In this document: in pieces, positions 31,511 to 43,621 of the stretch
Position numbering within the stretch: position 1 is the stretch's first letter
Layout: the number at the start of each line of letters is the position of its first letter
Assembly (NCBI GenBank): GCA_010094045.1
Contig: ML986615.1
Coordinates: forward strand, 1 to 64,000
Length of the DNA stretch: 64,000 nucleotides
Direction of reading: 5' to 3'
DNA from: Lojkania enalia
Taxonomy: Eukaryota; Ascomycota; Dothideomycetes; Pleosporales
Position numbers and translations under genes: made by a program
The notes under the pieces: generated by a model
Seen by the model: the letters and a program-made list of their open reading frames with translations, nothing else
What the model was told of the DNA's origin: nothing
The model's database searches: none

Positions 31511-33859
31511 ATGTTTATCCAAAAGATAGCCATTTGGCTATCTCTAGGATCACTTACTTTTGCGAGTGCTATTCCACCATCTGCTGTTGTCGTGGAGAGA
31601 CAAGCCGCTACTACCACTTTGGTTCCAGATGGTCAATGCACCAATGGACCTAGAACAAGGAGTTGTTGGAGCAACGGTTTCAGTATTGCGACTGATTTCG
31701 ATGCGAAAGCACCCCCTGCCGGAAAGACGGTTACTGTAAATCAAACCTAGAAACATTGTCTTGCCTACATCTCATGCTCGACAGTATAATCTAAAAATCA
31801 CAAATACTACGGTTAATCCGGATGAGAATGGCCCAAGGCCTGGAATGGTGAGCACCCTAATTGGACAGCTCGACATTGTAAATCTAATATTGTGTAGCTA
31901 ATCAACGACCAATATCCTGGTCCTCTGATTCGAGGTTTGTACCTTGATTCGAATCACCCAGTTATTACTCACTCTTGTTAGCTTCTTGGGGAGATACTCT
32001 TATTATCAACGGTATGACTAAGAACAATTCGAATTATATTTCTTATAATCTAACAATATCCAGTGGAAAATAAAATGCAGGATAATGGTACTGGGATTCA
32101 CTGGCACGGAATCAGGTATGCATCAATTTAGTTACGCGAAGTCACGTAACTAAAAAGCTAACATTTGGCGATACAGACAGTTGAACACCTGTCAGCAAGA
32201 CGGGGTAGGAGGTGTTACAGGTATGGCCGCGTTTATTCTTTTTGCTACCGCAGTGGGCTAATACGTCCTAGAATGCCCGATTGCTCCAGGCAAAACCCGT
32301 ACCTATGTTTTTAAATGCACCCAATTTGGAACAAGTTGGTATCATTCGCATTGGTCAGCACAGTATGGAGAGGGCGTCCTTGGTACTATAATCATTGTAA
32401 GTGGGCCGTTGAAGTCTTTCGAATTAATGATTTGACCGCGACTGACCCCTTTCCAGGACGGGCCGGCAACGGCGAATTATGATGAGGATCTGGGCACCGT
32501 ACCACTCACTGACTGGTACTACCAGCCAGCGTTTGAGCTGAATGAGGTAGCACAGCACTCTCAGACAGGCCCGCCATTGCCTGACAACATTCTCGTAAAC
32601 GGAAAAATGAAAAATCGCAATGGAGGTGGCCAGTACTTTAAAATGACAGTCACTAAGGTAGTTGAGATATTGCCCGATTCTGAAGCGATGCTGACCCGAC
32701 GTATAGAATAAAAAATATCGCATCAGGTTAATTAACACCGCTGTCGACAATGTTTTCCATGTCTCCATGGACGGGCATCCATTCACAGTCATAACATCGG
32801 ACTTTGTATGTACCAAACCTGCTTTTCTCCCGATGAGGCTAGTGCTTATTCTAGCAGGTCCCAATCAAACCATTTGTCACAGATCAGCTTACACTCGCCA
32901 TCGGTATGTGCATACGTTTCAGCTGCACGTAATATATTATGAAGATAGCCGCTAATGGATTGTAGGTCAACGATATGACGTTATTATCAATGCCAATCAA
33001 ACGTCCGGCAATTACTGGATGAGGGTTGGCGTCGGCACTCAATGCGGCGGCAACAACATCCTTAACGCTGGACTCCAGATCGGAGCAATTCTCCATTACG
33101 CCGACGCCCCAGATGCAGAGCCCACAACTACTGGCGTTACGCTAAGTACCGCGTGTGATGATGAAACAAACCTGGTACCATTCGTACCGAACACTGTACC
33201 GCAGTCCGTCGTAACAGATTTTAATGAGGAGCTCTCGCTCAACAACGATCCCCAAGTCCCGGAGAACGACTATCTTTTCCGGTGGACCATTGATGGCTCA
33301 ACTCAAATTGTCGACTGGAATAGACCAAGTCTGAAGGTTGCCTTAGACGGCAGTGACGACTATGGCGCAAACGCCAACCTCTACCAGATTCCAACGAGAG
33401 ACAACTGGTATTTGTGGCACATCGCTAATAGAAGTCCTATCCCGATTCCTCACCCGATTCATCTTCACGGCCATGATTTCTATATCCTTGGCTCGGGAAC
33501 AGGTAACTGGGACGGCACGACAAATGGCCTGACGTTCCAGAACCCCACCCGTCGCGATACTGCAACACTTCCTGGGGGCGGTTACCTCTTAATTGCGTTC
33601 CCTGCCGATAATCCTGGTGTATGGGTGAGTGTTTTATCAAAATTCCTATCTCAGAAGTCCGCTAATAGCTCGTTAGGTCATGCATTGCCATATTGCCTGG
33701 CATGCCTCTCAAGGTCTTAGTGTCCAATTTTTGGAACGTAAGGCCGAGATCGCGGGTGCTATCGGAAACATCGACGAATTCAACAAGGGCTGTGGGGAAT
33801 GGAACGAGTACTGGATCCCAGGAAATCATCCTTATAACCAGACTGATTCCGGTCTATAG
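31511..33859 (+). CDS. Laccase (ascomycete multicopper oxidase), 12 exons
   Basis: Exons: 31511-31735, 31785-31847, 31898-31934, 31982-32011, 32064-32115, 32177-32220, 32272-32396, 32457-32657, 32707-32805, 32858-32903, 32966-33624, 33677-33859. All eleven introns are 47-62 nt with GT...AG and every join keeps the frame, giving 587 residues. A signal peptide (MFIQKIAIWLSLGSLTFASA) is followed by a Gln-Ala pro-region. Copper ligands are all present: HWHG near 130, WYHSHW near 173, HPIHLHGHDF near 469 and HCHIAWHASQGL near 529, with Leu as the axial T1 residue. The C terminus is DSGL, the plug of ascomycete laccases. Laccases oxidise phenols with reduction of O2 to water, in pigment, lignin or detoxification roles. 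The separate frames do not indicate a broken gene. Confidence 0.95.
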
Positions 33860-34380
33860 AGTATGGCATTCTTTTTCTTGTAAATTCATAGGGAGGGACA
33901 TTTCGGTTTTTCGGTTGATGTATATGCTGCTCGCTAAGAATTCTATATGCTGGATACTTACCTTAGATCGTTCCCTTTTTGTGATACTTCTTCATAGTAG
34001 AAGATGCTAGTATATGTGTGAGGTCGCTTGTGCAGAGAACACCCTACATGGAGCGTGACAATTTGAATGCCTAAACTCGGGTTTGATATTGACATTGAGT
34101 TCCTGTCGCGGTGTTGCGGTAGGTGAGGTCACAAGTCAGGAGCGCCTGTACCACATTTTACTAGAATAGGCAGGCTTAGTGGAACTGCCGTCGATCACTT
34201 CAGACTTCATTATATCAAAACGCTAGTAAACGGGACTAGATGGATGTGGTAATGGAGAATTATCGGTATCGATTTCTGATTATAGGATATCTGTTGGTTA
34301 TTATATGCCTAGTGCTACGGATGTGCGCATTCCCAGCGAGATCCACGTTATATGGGACCGTCCCACAATTCTTCCCTTAC
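33860..34380. other. Convergent 3' intergenic region
   Basis: Downstream flanks of the laccase and the aldo-keto reductase; nothing else recognised. Confidence 0.45.
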
Positions 34381-35365
34381 TCAGGCGCCGTCCAAATCCT
34401 GGTAGAACTTCCATCCAAAGCTTGATGAAGGGTTGTTGAAGCGCAACTTCTTGTCAATCGCATCGATCTTCATGACATCCTCCTCAGGTAGCTTGAAATC
34501 ACCTTCTAGATTTGCCTCGATGCGCTTCTCGGTCTTGCTCTTTGGAATGACGGAATGACCTATCGCAATTCCCCACGCCAGTGCGACCTGCGCTCCAGAC
34601 TTGTCGTGCTTCTTACCGATCTCGACAAGCACCGGATCGTCCATTAACTTGCCGTGTTGTTCGGCAGAGCCGTAGATGGGATTCTGGTTGCCAAAAGGTG
34701 AGTATTGAGTAACGTGGATTCCCTTCTCCCTGTGAAAGTCGATGAAATCCTTCTGTTGGAGCCAGGGGTGGAGTTCCATTTGGTGTGCCGCGGGAACCTT
34801 GATATATGAGCGCCGAGATGTTTCGGAGATGTGGATTACTTACTACGCTAGTCTCCTTCAACAAGCGCTCAAGCTCGGACTTGCTGAAGTTTGAGATTCC
34901 GATTGCTTTCGCCTTGCCACTCTTGAAGCATTGCTCCATAGCCTTGTATGTATCGACGTAGTCGACATCCAATGTTTGCATGTTGCCATTACTGTCTTTC
35001 GGCATCAGTGTGTCACCCCGTGCAAATGCCACTGGCCAATGCATGAGGTAGAGATCCAGGTAGTCTGTCTGGAGGTCCTCCAACGTAGCGTCGAGTTGCT
35101 TCTCCACATCGTCCGGGTGATGAGCATTGTTCCAAAGCTTCGAAGTGATGAAGATCTGGTCCCGGGGAATGCCAGATTTCTTGAGTGCATTTCCAACTGC
35201 AGCTTCAGTCATGTAGATTCTAGCCGTGTCAATGTGGCGGTATCCTTTTTTGAGCGCGAAAGTGATAGCTGGCTCTTGAGCATCCGCGTCCTGCCATGTG
35301 CCGAATCCAATTGCTGGCATCTTGGCACCGGTATTCAGAACGAAGGTAGTCCCACCATGAGGCAT
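34381..35365 (-). CDS. Aldo-keto reductase
   Basis: Exons 35365-34844 and 34797-34381 with a 46-nt intron (GTAAGT...TCAAG) give 312 residues. The AKR signatures are GYRHIDTARIYMTEAAVG, with tetrad residues Asp46 and Tyr51, then ITSKLWN with Lys76 and LMHWPV with His109. IGISNFSKSEL and the cofactor motif IPKSKTEKRIEANLE follow. These enzymes reduce aldehydes and ketones with NADPH; this one groups by eye with fungal glycerol/xylose reductase-type AKRs, cytosolic with no signal. The ATG at 35365 is chosen over an in-frame TTG nine codons upstream. It lies between the laccase (convergent) and the GST (same strand). Confidence 0.92.
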
Positions 35366-36743
35366 CCTGAATTGATGTATCTGCGGCTGCAAGAATTCTG
35401 GACAGAGCTATGTGGTTGTTTGAGCAAGTCGAGGGATGGTAGTGCATAGTGTTTTGGGGGGGAGGGGTGCAGAGACGGTCATTTTTGTATCTAGACAGGC
35501 TACGCTGTTGTGCTATCACACGTGATTCCATTGGCCTTCAAGGTGTCCGCCTCAACCCCTTGCGTGCAGTATGCTACGTCGTCATGTCGAGGTTGGCTAC
35601 CAATGATAACGCTTGCGGCAAGTCTGTGACGTCGAACGCCATTAGGGTGCTTGACTTGAGTACCTACCTAGGTACCTGCACCTGCGTAATCCCATGATTT
35701 CGAATGATACCATTATTATCAGGGACAAAAAGGCCGACCTTCTTGCTGCTAAAGCATGAAGGCTTATATAGGTGATAATTCTGGCTGACAATTATAGGCG
35801 AAGGGCAGCACATGTTCTAGTATGGCCACCGGCACTGACAAATTAGGATCACTTGGCATGTAGGAACGCAACCGTTCGCCCCTAGCCCGTTTTAAGCTTG
35901 TAATGCCCATCCCCACTATTGCGACGACAGCGCTTACCTCAACTAGCTAGCGAGTACCCAACATAGCAGAACTGAGCTTCGCCATATAGTAGTTCTTCTC
36001 GAAGCATTTTGTTGAGAGCTATAGCGCCCACCGTCCTATTCGGCATGTAGAATCTACTAAACAAAGTGTGAATCCTCTCTATTCCAGGAAGAAAAAAAAA
36101 GGCAAAAGCTTCAACGCCGACTAAGTCAATACTTAACGGGGGCGCCTACATCCTTCGAAGCTTCCCAGTCACTCCCCGAGAGGAATGCCTTTCACTGCTA
36201 CGGCGAAACTGCTACGCTCAGTAACACCTAACGAAGTCTGCTTCCGTCTCCTACTTGTTTCCTAATCTACTAACCGGTGGATTAGGTGACAAGCTAGCGT
36301 ACGATGGCAGCCGCAAGGGAGAAACAATGGTTACTGGAAGAAATCCCATAAATATTTCAGTGATATAGTGAATAATTAAAGAGTAAAATGTTTAAGTGAA
36401 AGGCTAGACGAGATTTCGGGGAAGAAGGGGGGTTTGGTTGGTGGTATATCCCGGCGGCGCTGTTTCAGAACGGCGACACTTCTTCGACCAGCGAGCCGGA
36501 CTTCGAGTCAGCATCCTTCACTCGCTTAGAGGCTACTAAAAGGTTTGAACATCAAATAGACTGCGATATTTTGGCAAAAGCTATAGATTTGGTAGGACCG
36601 GACTTCGCCCAGAATCTATAATTGTTTACAGCAACTGGAGACATTCGATCGAATCTTTTTTTGTAAACAGTTCCCTATCCACATATCCGGTCATTCTATC
36701 CTCTTTATTCAAGCCATCATATTATAAAGCTCCCAAGTCTCGT
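35366..36743. other. Intergenic, no gene recognised
   Basis: Aldo-keto reductase promoter at the left, GST 3' flank at the right; AT-rich in between. Confidence 0.45.
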
Positions 36744-37661
36744 TCAAACGAGCCACTGCTTGCACGCCTCATAGACTGTTGCAAATGAGCTGTCCAAGGC
36801 GAGGAATCGCTCATATACCTCGGCGTCGATAGCCTTGAAGAAATTCAAGAAGGATACAAAGATGAAGTCAGCATAAGATACTGTGTAATTGTCAGACTTA
36901 TATTCTCTTCAAACATTTGCTGGGTAGGACCAACTTGTTTTCCCAAGGAACATCGGTCCCCCTTGCCTCTTTAAAAGGTCAGCAATCTCCTTTGCTGGCT
37001 GTTCGACTTCCTTCCACCGCTCCTCTGTCGCTTGCTCCTTTTCAAACTGCGAAAGCGGCATGTTAAACCACCCCTTTCGAGTGCGCTCAAAGTACTCGGC
37101 TGACCTTTCACTTAGCAAAACACGAGGTACTTTTGGCAGAAAATGAGCAGCCAGAGGCTTTGTGAGTTTTCCGATATGGTCGCGGACTGACACTACAACT
37201 GGGTCATCCAAATGAAGGGGCGGAGATGGATAGCGTCTCTCAATCTCTAAGCGTCGGTCAACCCAATCCTGGTCTCAAATTATATTCTGACCTACCTTGG
37301 GCAATTTTCCAAGAATCCATGACGCACTCTCCATCTTCAAAGCGAACGGCTGGACTAGTATAGTCTGTGTAGTATCCAGGCATATCTGAATCATGAGGCT
37401 GGAATCCACTTAAGTTTGGTCAGATGTCATATGTTTATGTATCTTGTAAAAGCGTTTACCATGACTTCAAAATGGGATTTAGATCTGGGTATTCAACCCA
37501 CTCAGTTTTGTACGGGATGCCCTTATAATTTAGAATCATGCGAGCTTGGAATTTCAGCGTATGATTTCAGGGTGAACGGATGTTCGATGCTTACTCTTCC
37601 ATGGGTTGAGTGACCACGTAGTACCGTCTTTACTGGGAATATCGTACAAGGTGACCGACAT
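36744..37661 (-). CDS. Glutathione S-transferase-like protein (fungal Ure2/GstA-type)
   Basis: Five exons, 37661-37595, 37544-37460, 37408-37296, 37246-36935 and 36880-36744, encode 237 residues. The introns are 50, 51, 49 and 54 nt. MSVTLYDIPSKDGTTWSLNP starts a thioredoxin-like domain containing WKTRMILNYKGIPYKTEWVE (joined across intron 1) and the SPAVRFEDGECVMDS block. The alpha-helical C domain has RSAEYFERTRKGWF, LKRQGGPMFLGKT, then ISYADFIFVSFLNFFK and YEACKQWL after the last intron. The fourth donor, GTTGGT, is weak, and intron 2 ends in AAG. Unspliced, the gene looks truncated at the 101-codon frame, but the remaining parts are all present. Likely role: glutathione conjugation or detoxification in the cytosol. 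Confidence 0.85.
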
Positions 37662-39062
37662 TCTGCTCCTTTCGCTGCTCTATTCCGGAATTGAGAAACC
37701 GATAGATTGGGTTTGCAAGAAAGTAAGCAGTCGTTAAGCATATAGACTCGCTCTTGGTTGAGTGAGTCTTAAGAGTCCCCGCTGTCATTTGTCATCATGG
37801 GGGTTATGACCTCGGATGGTTTAGGTATTACAGATCATACCATACCCAAAATGGAAACGCTAATGAGAATACTCTCATCCTTGAACCTGAACACCATCAA
37901 GTGCAATGTCAAAGCAAAATTGTTTATTCAACGCCTAGCTAAAGAAACGTGTTCTTGCTACGACCCATTACTGCGGTGATAACTTTCCATTTCTTTAGCC
38001 TTTCATTTCAAGGCTTTTTTTTGGTGGAGTTAGGCAATGTTTGTTGTTGCTAGGCTCTAGATACGGAACCTCGACCCTATAAACATCGTGAAGTCCTCTG
38101 CGGAGTATGTAATGATCGCTGACTTAACATATGCTATTTTAGTAGTCGATCTCAAGAGTCAAAGACCGCGCGCAAGAAGCTTAAATAGACGACGATTAGT
38201 TTGCTGGCAGTTTCATTCGTCCGCTTACACATATCCACGATTACGATAAATCGCTCTACGTCAGCCATTCAATCCTCCATGGTCCGATCTCCCGACGCCA
38301 CGCTCTCCATCTTCCACATCTTCAGCATGCTTTTTCTTCAATTCCTGGCCTTGACGAGACTTCCTGAAACACAATTGCAGCCGCTAGGTTCGAGGCAAGC
38401 CATTTCGGCCCCCAAGATTACCTAGAATAGGGGTTTGCTCGCGGCCTCCCTGCATGCCCGCCAATCTCAAACTAAGCTAGTTCCTACACGATACTCCGCT
38501 AATAGGATTCGGACAAATGAAATATCGGGATGAGACTGCTGGGGCCATATAACCTTGCACTCCATTCTGAGAAAAGGCGGATCGCCGCTGATGCCTTCTG
38601 CTGAAGGTATCAATGAGCGGGCTGAGGCACTTCTCGGCCGATGATAGAAATGTGCTGGGCCTCCTGCGTAGCATAGGTATCTCAGGCATTTCCAATTTGA
38701 TGAATTCGGTTCTTATATTTCTTTTTGACGTCTGTCGCTCTTGAATTCTTTGTTTCGACGATCCAACAATTTCAACTGTACGTTCTGCGCAAAGTCAAGC
38801 GCCCATTCATTTGGCCCCCATAATTGGCACATCGGACTACGCGCCCAAGCTCCACGCCACGCAGGCCCACCGTTTAATTTGAAATCCTCTTAACAAGCCT
38901 AGTAACTGCACTTGCGGGAGCAATACATTTGGCTGACATCGCCCAATCTATCCATCGAGCATTTTCTGAAAGGGTCACTGGGCTCGTAGCTGGCAGGCGT
39001 CGAGACCACTCTTCTCGTCTAGCAGCGCCTTTTCCGGGCGTTCCGCTCCACCGGACATCGGC
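37662..39062. other. Intergenic, no gene recognised
   Basis: Divergent 5' flanks of the GST (minus) and the membrane-protein gene (plus). A few frames of 60-75 codons resemble nothing I know. Confidence 0.45.
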
Positions 39063-41283
39063 ATGGACCCCGGGCGCCTCTCCCCAGACAACGCAAAGGG
39101 AACTCCAAAGGGTTTTGGCGCTCCAGCGAATGGGAAGAGTACGATTCCACCAGCAGATAACACACCACTGGGGGGACCTCAAGGATTCGGTGCAAGTATA
39201 ACTAGAGAAGATCCACCAGGTCGTATCACGGGAAACACACACCAACCACACTCAAGCGAAGAATTACCTGACACATATAACGCATCCACACAATACTCCA
39301 CTAGTTATAATTTCGATGCCATACCACGAAGATACTCTCAGGACGGCCATGAAGCCGATGTCTCGACGCAGCATCTGGACGATCGCTCTCCATCACCGTC
39401 CTCCACCGGTATGAAAAAGGGCGAGTATGGTCTCGTTGATAATCTGCAAAGCTACCAATTCGACGGCGACAACCGCTCCCTCCTAAGCAAACGCTACGAC
39501 CACCATGAATCCCGCAAATTTCTATTTAAAACGGGCTTCGCGCGGTTCTTCATCACTCTTCTGTTCTGCCTGCTGATCGGACTATCGTTGCGGGCATATG
39601 AAGGATTCACGAAACCGAGGGTTATCAGCAAGACGAATGTTCGGGTGTTCAATGCGCTGATGCTTGGCTTGTCTCTGGGGCTTGGTTTGAATCTCGCGAG
39701 TTCGTTGAAGAGGTATGCCGTTATTCTCCGGTGGTCATTATTGACGAAACGCTACGTTTCGCTCGAGGTCTTCGATCTGATCCTTGGCGTGGAGACGCTT
39801 ACAAAAGTCGGGAAATTGATGATTATCTCACTACCGGGGATCCGCAAAGTCAAATGGCTAAAACATCTTCCCTGGTTTAGGGAGGCGAGAGACGACGGGA
39901 CGCGATTGACTTGGATCCTCTGCCTGCTGTGGCTCTTGATCAATATCGGTGCACAGGTGCTTGTTGCTGCGCTCTCCCTGTTCTGGCCTGTGGATCCGTC
40001 GGATGCAGTGCCGCTATTGACCTACGGGAGCGTCACTGTCTCGGATCTTGCGTTATGGGCGGAGGATCCACCGCAGATAACCAGCAACGCGTCGGCACTA
40101 TTTGCTGCCAACACGTTCGGACAGGAAGCTTCGGATTATCCTTCGTTCTCGGTGGACTCTATCCAACTGGATTCATCGACCGTATCAAGAAATCCAATCT
40201 ATAACGGGAGCGGGTACTATGAGTACCGATTTGTCAATCGGAACCCAGACCACGAATTTACGAATTACTTCGTCTCTTCTAGGAAAGTGCAGACGAGAGC
40301 TTCGTGCGTACAGCTGGAGACCGATCCAGATTTTGAGGATCCAGATGATAGTGCAATGTTCGCCTGGGGTTCTGTAAGTCCCTGTCCTCTTCGCACTCTT
40401 CCCCTTTTGAAATCCCAAATCACAAAATACTGACCTTTGGAAGTTCAACGGCGACGACTGGGACAAGTATTACCTCCCTTCGTACGTCCGCGGTAGCATA
40501 TCTTGGATTGGCTCTGTTTCTGCAAACTGTGGCCCACGCTGCACGAACTTGACCGTCTATCAAACTAAGGACTCACGCGACATCAAAAACCCTTCTCTCT
40601 TTCTCTGCAACTCGACTGTTAGCGAAGTAACCGGCGGTGAAGAAGCTTTTAGCTCTCTACAAGAAAAAGACAAAAGCCATATATTCGGTACCGATGAATT
40701 CGCACGGATCGCGTCAGGGGCTATTGCTTGGACGGGTTATACAATGAATAGTTGGAGAAGTCGCCAGACGAGGGTCTATCTGAGGGGAAGCAAATGGAGT
40801 CCGTACGAAATCGTCAGGAAGGAACAAATCGAGGATTTAATTGCACGGTTCACCATCGGGGCGATTGCCGCTTTCGATGATCACGGTATCCGATATGTCG
40901 TCCCTGAACAGAATACGCGTCCGGTCCAGGGCCAGCGATTGACTGTGGACTGGGGCTGGGTTCTTGGACTACTGGGTGGCATTTGCATTATCCAACTCGG
41001 TGCTCTCCTCGCTCTCCTCGCCCTCGCCAACAAGTCGATAATTCGGGATGAAAGTTTCTTCTCCCTAGCAATGCTGCTAAGTCCCGTGGTGAATCGAATT
41101 GGAAAGGAGGGCATGAATATGAGTGGAGAGGAGATCAAGCAACACCGAAAATTAATGTGGAAGAGGATTCGTTATGATTATAGAGAAGGCAAGGAAGGGG
41201 AACCGCATCAAGTGGACATATTCTTCCAAGGACGAGATATGGCGGAGACCCGACGGAGTTGGGTCAATGGACAGTACATATGA
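39063..41283 (+). CDS. Fungal multi-pass membrane protein of unknown function
   Basis: Exons 39063-40373 and 40444-41283 with a 70-nt intron (GTAAGT...GGAAG) give 716 residues. Residues 1-150 are disordered and hydrophilic. Membrane segments are predicted at about 161-177 (FFITLLFCLLIGL), 195-212 (VFNALMLGLSLGLGLNL), 284-307 (WILCLLWLLINIGAQVLVAA) and 607-630 (VLGLLGGICIIQLGALLALL). Between the third and fourth lies a ~300-residue loop with several N-glycosylation sequons (NAS, NGS, NLT, NST) and Cys residues, so it is probably outside the cell or in a lumen. A short charged tail follows. I recognise this pattern as a common uncharacterised Pezizomycotina family but can assign no function. 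An upstream exon cannot be excluded. Confidence 0.8.
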
Positions 41284-41461
41284 GATGAGAGGATTTTCAA
41301 ATATATCGCGTATATAACCAACTTTATTAATTAAAAGCATTAATATAAAAACCTACCATAAACTAGAAGGAACGAGCCGTCTTCAATTGCCTAATACAGC
41401 TAACTATTCGGCATTAGAACGTCGCAACGAAGTACGCGAAGACGAGTAGCTCTCGCCCCTA

Positions 41462-42496
41462 TCAATTCCTCACATATAACTCTATGTCCGTCCTTTGCAG
41501 AACATAAACCCAGTGAAGGATCTTTGGTCGATGTGTAGCCGGGTTTCCGTTAGGAGGTATCTGCTGTGGAACCTCGATCTCATACTTACTCTCCAATTTC
41601 CATAACGAGCTAGGGTCTGGAAGTCCGCTATCGATTACTTGTTGAGGAATATCGTCAAGGTCATCGTCCAATTCGTCAAAGTCATCTTCTACATTGGCTG
41701 ATACCGAGGCTGTAGCACTGTGTGAAGGTCCTGGCAAAGGAAGGTGTAAGAATGGATATCGATCTTCTGAATAAGAGAGTGATATCCAGCGAGCCTTCGG
41801 CTTGGCTAGGAGAGCAAGATGAATGGCAAGGATATGAAGCGGATGAATAGGTTCCGGGGATTCAGAGAACCGAGTTCGGATATGGTGGTCGGATGATATA
41901 CTGACTGAATATGGAAGAGGAACGTATTTATCTTCTGCGCAGGCTATGGAGTCGGATGTCGACTTGTCTACAATGATTGAATATGCAGAGGGCTTGCACA
42001 CATTCAGAAGTGACGAATGCGAGAGAAGGTCTGCTGCTGACCATCGCATGTACGTGGGGCTCGGGAGGCGATCTTTAGAGTCTCCTATGATGTTCGGTTT
42101 CGCTGACTCGCTATTGCAGTTGTCCGCGTTGGTATTTTGTGTCCTTGCTCTGGTGGTCTGGCTGATTTCCACACCGTCGGATTCCTTCTGGCGCTCCTCG
42201 ACGTTGAAGATTTCGACTTCACGCTTCCTCCCCACACCAATTGCTACCTCAGAATAGTCTAGATTATGTATTTGCTCTGGTCTCTTGACATGTGCCCGGA
42301 GGTGGTAGGATAATAGCGAGGTCCCGCATCCAATGTGCAAAAGCTCGAGGTTTTGCTCAGAAGTCTCCTTCAAAACACCGACCAGGTATGGGTCCAATGC
42401 TGTCGGAGACTCTAGCCACTCGAAAGGGTTCGAATTGGCTGTAAAACGCTGGTTCCAGTACTGTTGTGAGCCAAACGAAGGCGGTTGCGGTGTCAT
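41462..42496 (-). CDS. METTL13/EEF1AKMT4-like SAM-dependent methyltransferase
   Basis: Single exon, 344 residues. The start SFGSQQYWNQRFTANSNPFE matches the YWxxRF...(Y/F)(D/E)W opening of the eEF1A lysine methyltransferase group (METTL13, EEF1AKMT4). Motif I is LLHIGCGTSLLSYHL, motif II the LDYSEVAI block, and YSIIVDKSTSDSIAC is the acidic DKxTxDxI block. The middle (about residues 95-140) is a low-complexity Glu, Asn, Thr-rich insert. An acidic Asp-rich run (VEDDFDELDDDLDDIPQQV) lies near the C terminus. Members methylate translation elongation factor 1A; the substrate here is by analogy. It is divergent from the next gene, with a 318-base gap. Confidence 0.83.
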   Translation of the reverse strand: MTPQPPSFGSQQYWNQRFTANSNPFEWLESPTALDPYLVGVLKETSEQNLELLHIGCGTSLLSYHLRAHVKRPEQIHNLDYSEVAIGVGRKREVEIFNVEERQKESDGVEISQTTRARTQNTNADNCNSESAKPNIIGDSKDRLPSPTYMRWSAADLLSHSSLLNVCKPSAYSIIVDKSTSDSIACAEDKYVPLPYSVSISSDHHIRTRFSESPEPIHPLHILAIHLALLAKPKARWISLSYSEDRYPFLHLPLPGPSHSATASVSANVEDDFDELDDDLDDIPQQVIDSGLPDPSSLWKLESKYEIEVPQQIPPNGNPATHRPKILHWVYVLQRTDIELYVRN

Positions 42497-42814
42497 AGCG
42501 ACCTAGGGAGTAGATGGTCAGAAGGCTGTTTTGGGTAGTTAGCGGCTCTGACAGCACCTCGCTTCTTTGTGTGAGTATAAACGAGGTCAATTGTCAGCAT
42601 TGGACTGTCGCTCATGCGAGTACGTGACGACGATGATAATGATATTGGTGGCGCTGATCTGTGGTGCGGTATAGCCAGCCCTGTATCCACTGCGACGGGA
42701 GTCCGCGGGCGTCGGCCCGGCAGTTTGTCCGGTTCTAGAGAAGCCTCGCCTGATCCACTCAACTCTGCTACGCTTCTCCAATTACACAACTTTGAAAGGT
42801 GCCGACTCTCCCCA
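42497..42814. promoter_or_regulatory. Short divergent promoter
   Basis: Both flanking genes start from this 318-base gap, so the methyltransferase and the mitochondrial membrane protein probably share regulation. No TATA box was noted. Confidence 0.45.
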
Positions 42815-43621
42815 ATGAGCGCTCTACCGGTGTTGGTGCCGCGCTTTTTACTTCCGCGGGGCCACCTCCTCCTCCGGCCCTATGTGCGCCCACTGCGGCC
42901 ACTCGCCTACGCCTTCCACTATTCAGCCGCAGCTGCTAAACCACCCTCAATAGCGGAGCAATTGAAGAAGCAGAGGAAGGATCCTGCCATCCTCGCGCAG
43001 CCCGACAAATACAGACCTCCGTCTCATGGCAAGCGACTTCCGCGAAGCGAAACTGTGTCGAAGAGCTATGGACCTAAGTTGACGGAGGAGGACAAACACC
43101 GGATGCGCACCAAGAAATATCCAAACATGATGGCTCCGGAAGGGACATTCATGCATTGGTTCTTGCATAACAAGGCCATTCATAGCTATATTACTTTGGT
43201 ATGCATATATAGCCATCTCGCATCCACACTTAGATGCTAGGCACTTTTTGAACACCATTCTAACCTAGCATAGGGCATCCTTGTATGCCTAGCAATTGCT
43301 GCCTGGTACATGGACTTTATGCATAAGACGATCTACGGAGAAATGATCCCTAGCACAAAGGAGTTTTTGCGGCACCCCATTGCAAGCACGTCACGCTTTA
43401 TTGAGATCTATAAAATGCAAAAGGCATATGATAACGAAGTGTATAGCCAGCAACGCCTAAGGAAGTATGAGGATGTCCAAAAGAGGAAGCAGTATAGATT
43501 AGAAAGGATAAGAGAGGCGGAAGAGAGAGGCGAAGAGTATCAGGAGGATCCGAGGTTCTATATTGATGAGGAGGGAGTTAGGAGGCGGCGCGTTAAAAGA
43601 TGGTTTGGGATATGGGAGTGA
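42815..43621 (+). CDS. Conserved single-pass, probably mitochondrial protein
   Basis: Exons 42815-43198 and 43274-43621 with a 75-nt intron (GTATGC...GCATAG) give 243 residues. The N terminus, MSALPVLVPRFLLPRGHLLL then Arg-rich up to AFHYSAAAAKPP, is an amphipathic Arg/Ala-rich presequence without acidic residues, suggesting import into mitochondria. A membrane segment (GILVCLAIAAWYMDFM) begins right after the intron, at about residue 129. The C-terminal half is a highly charged helix of Arg, Glu and Tyr ending RRRRVKRWFGIWE. I recognise no named family; inner-membrane location is inferred. Confidence 0.75.

Noticed and set aside
31511..33859. Laccase region looked like a fragmented pseudogene because its frames are short
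   Set aside because: All eleven interruptions have GT...AG ends and every join keeps the frame and the copper motifs, so it is an intron-rich intact gene.
36744..37661. GST looked truncated to about 100 residues
   Set aside because: Upstream and downstream exons were found that restore both the N-terminal and C-terminal domains.
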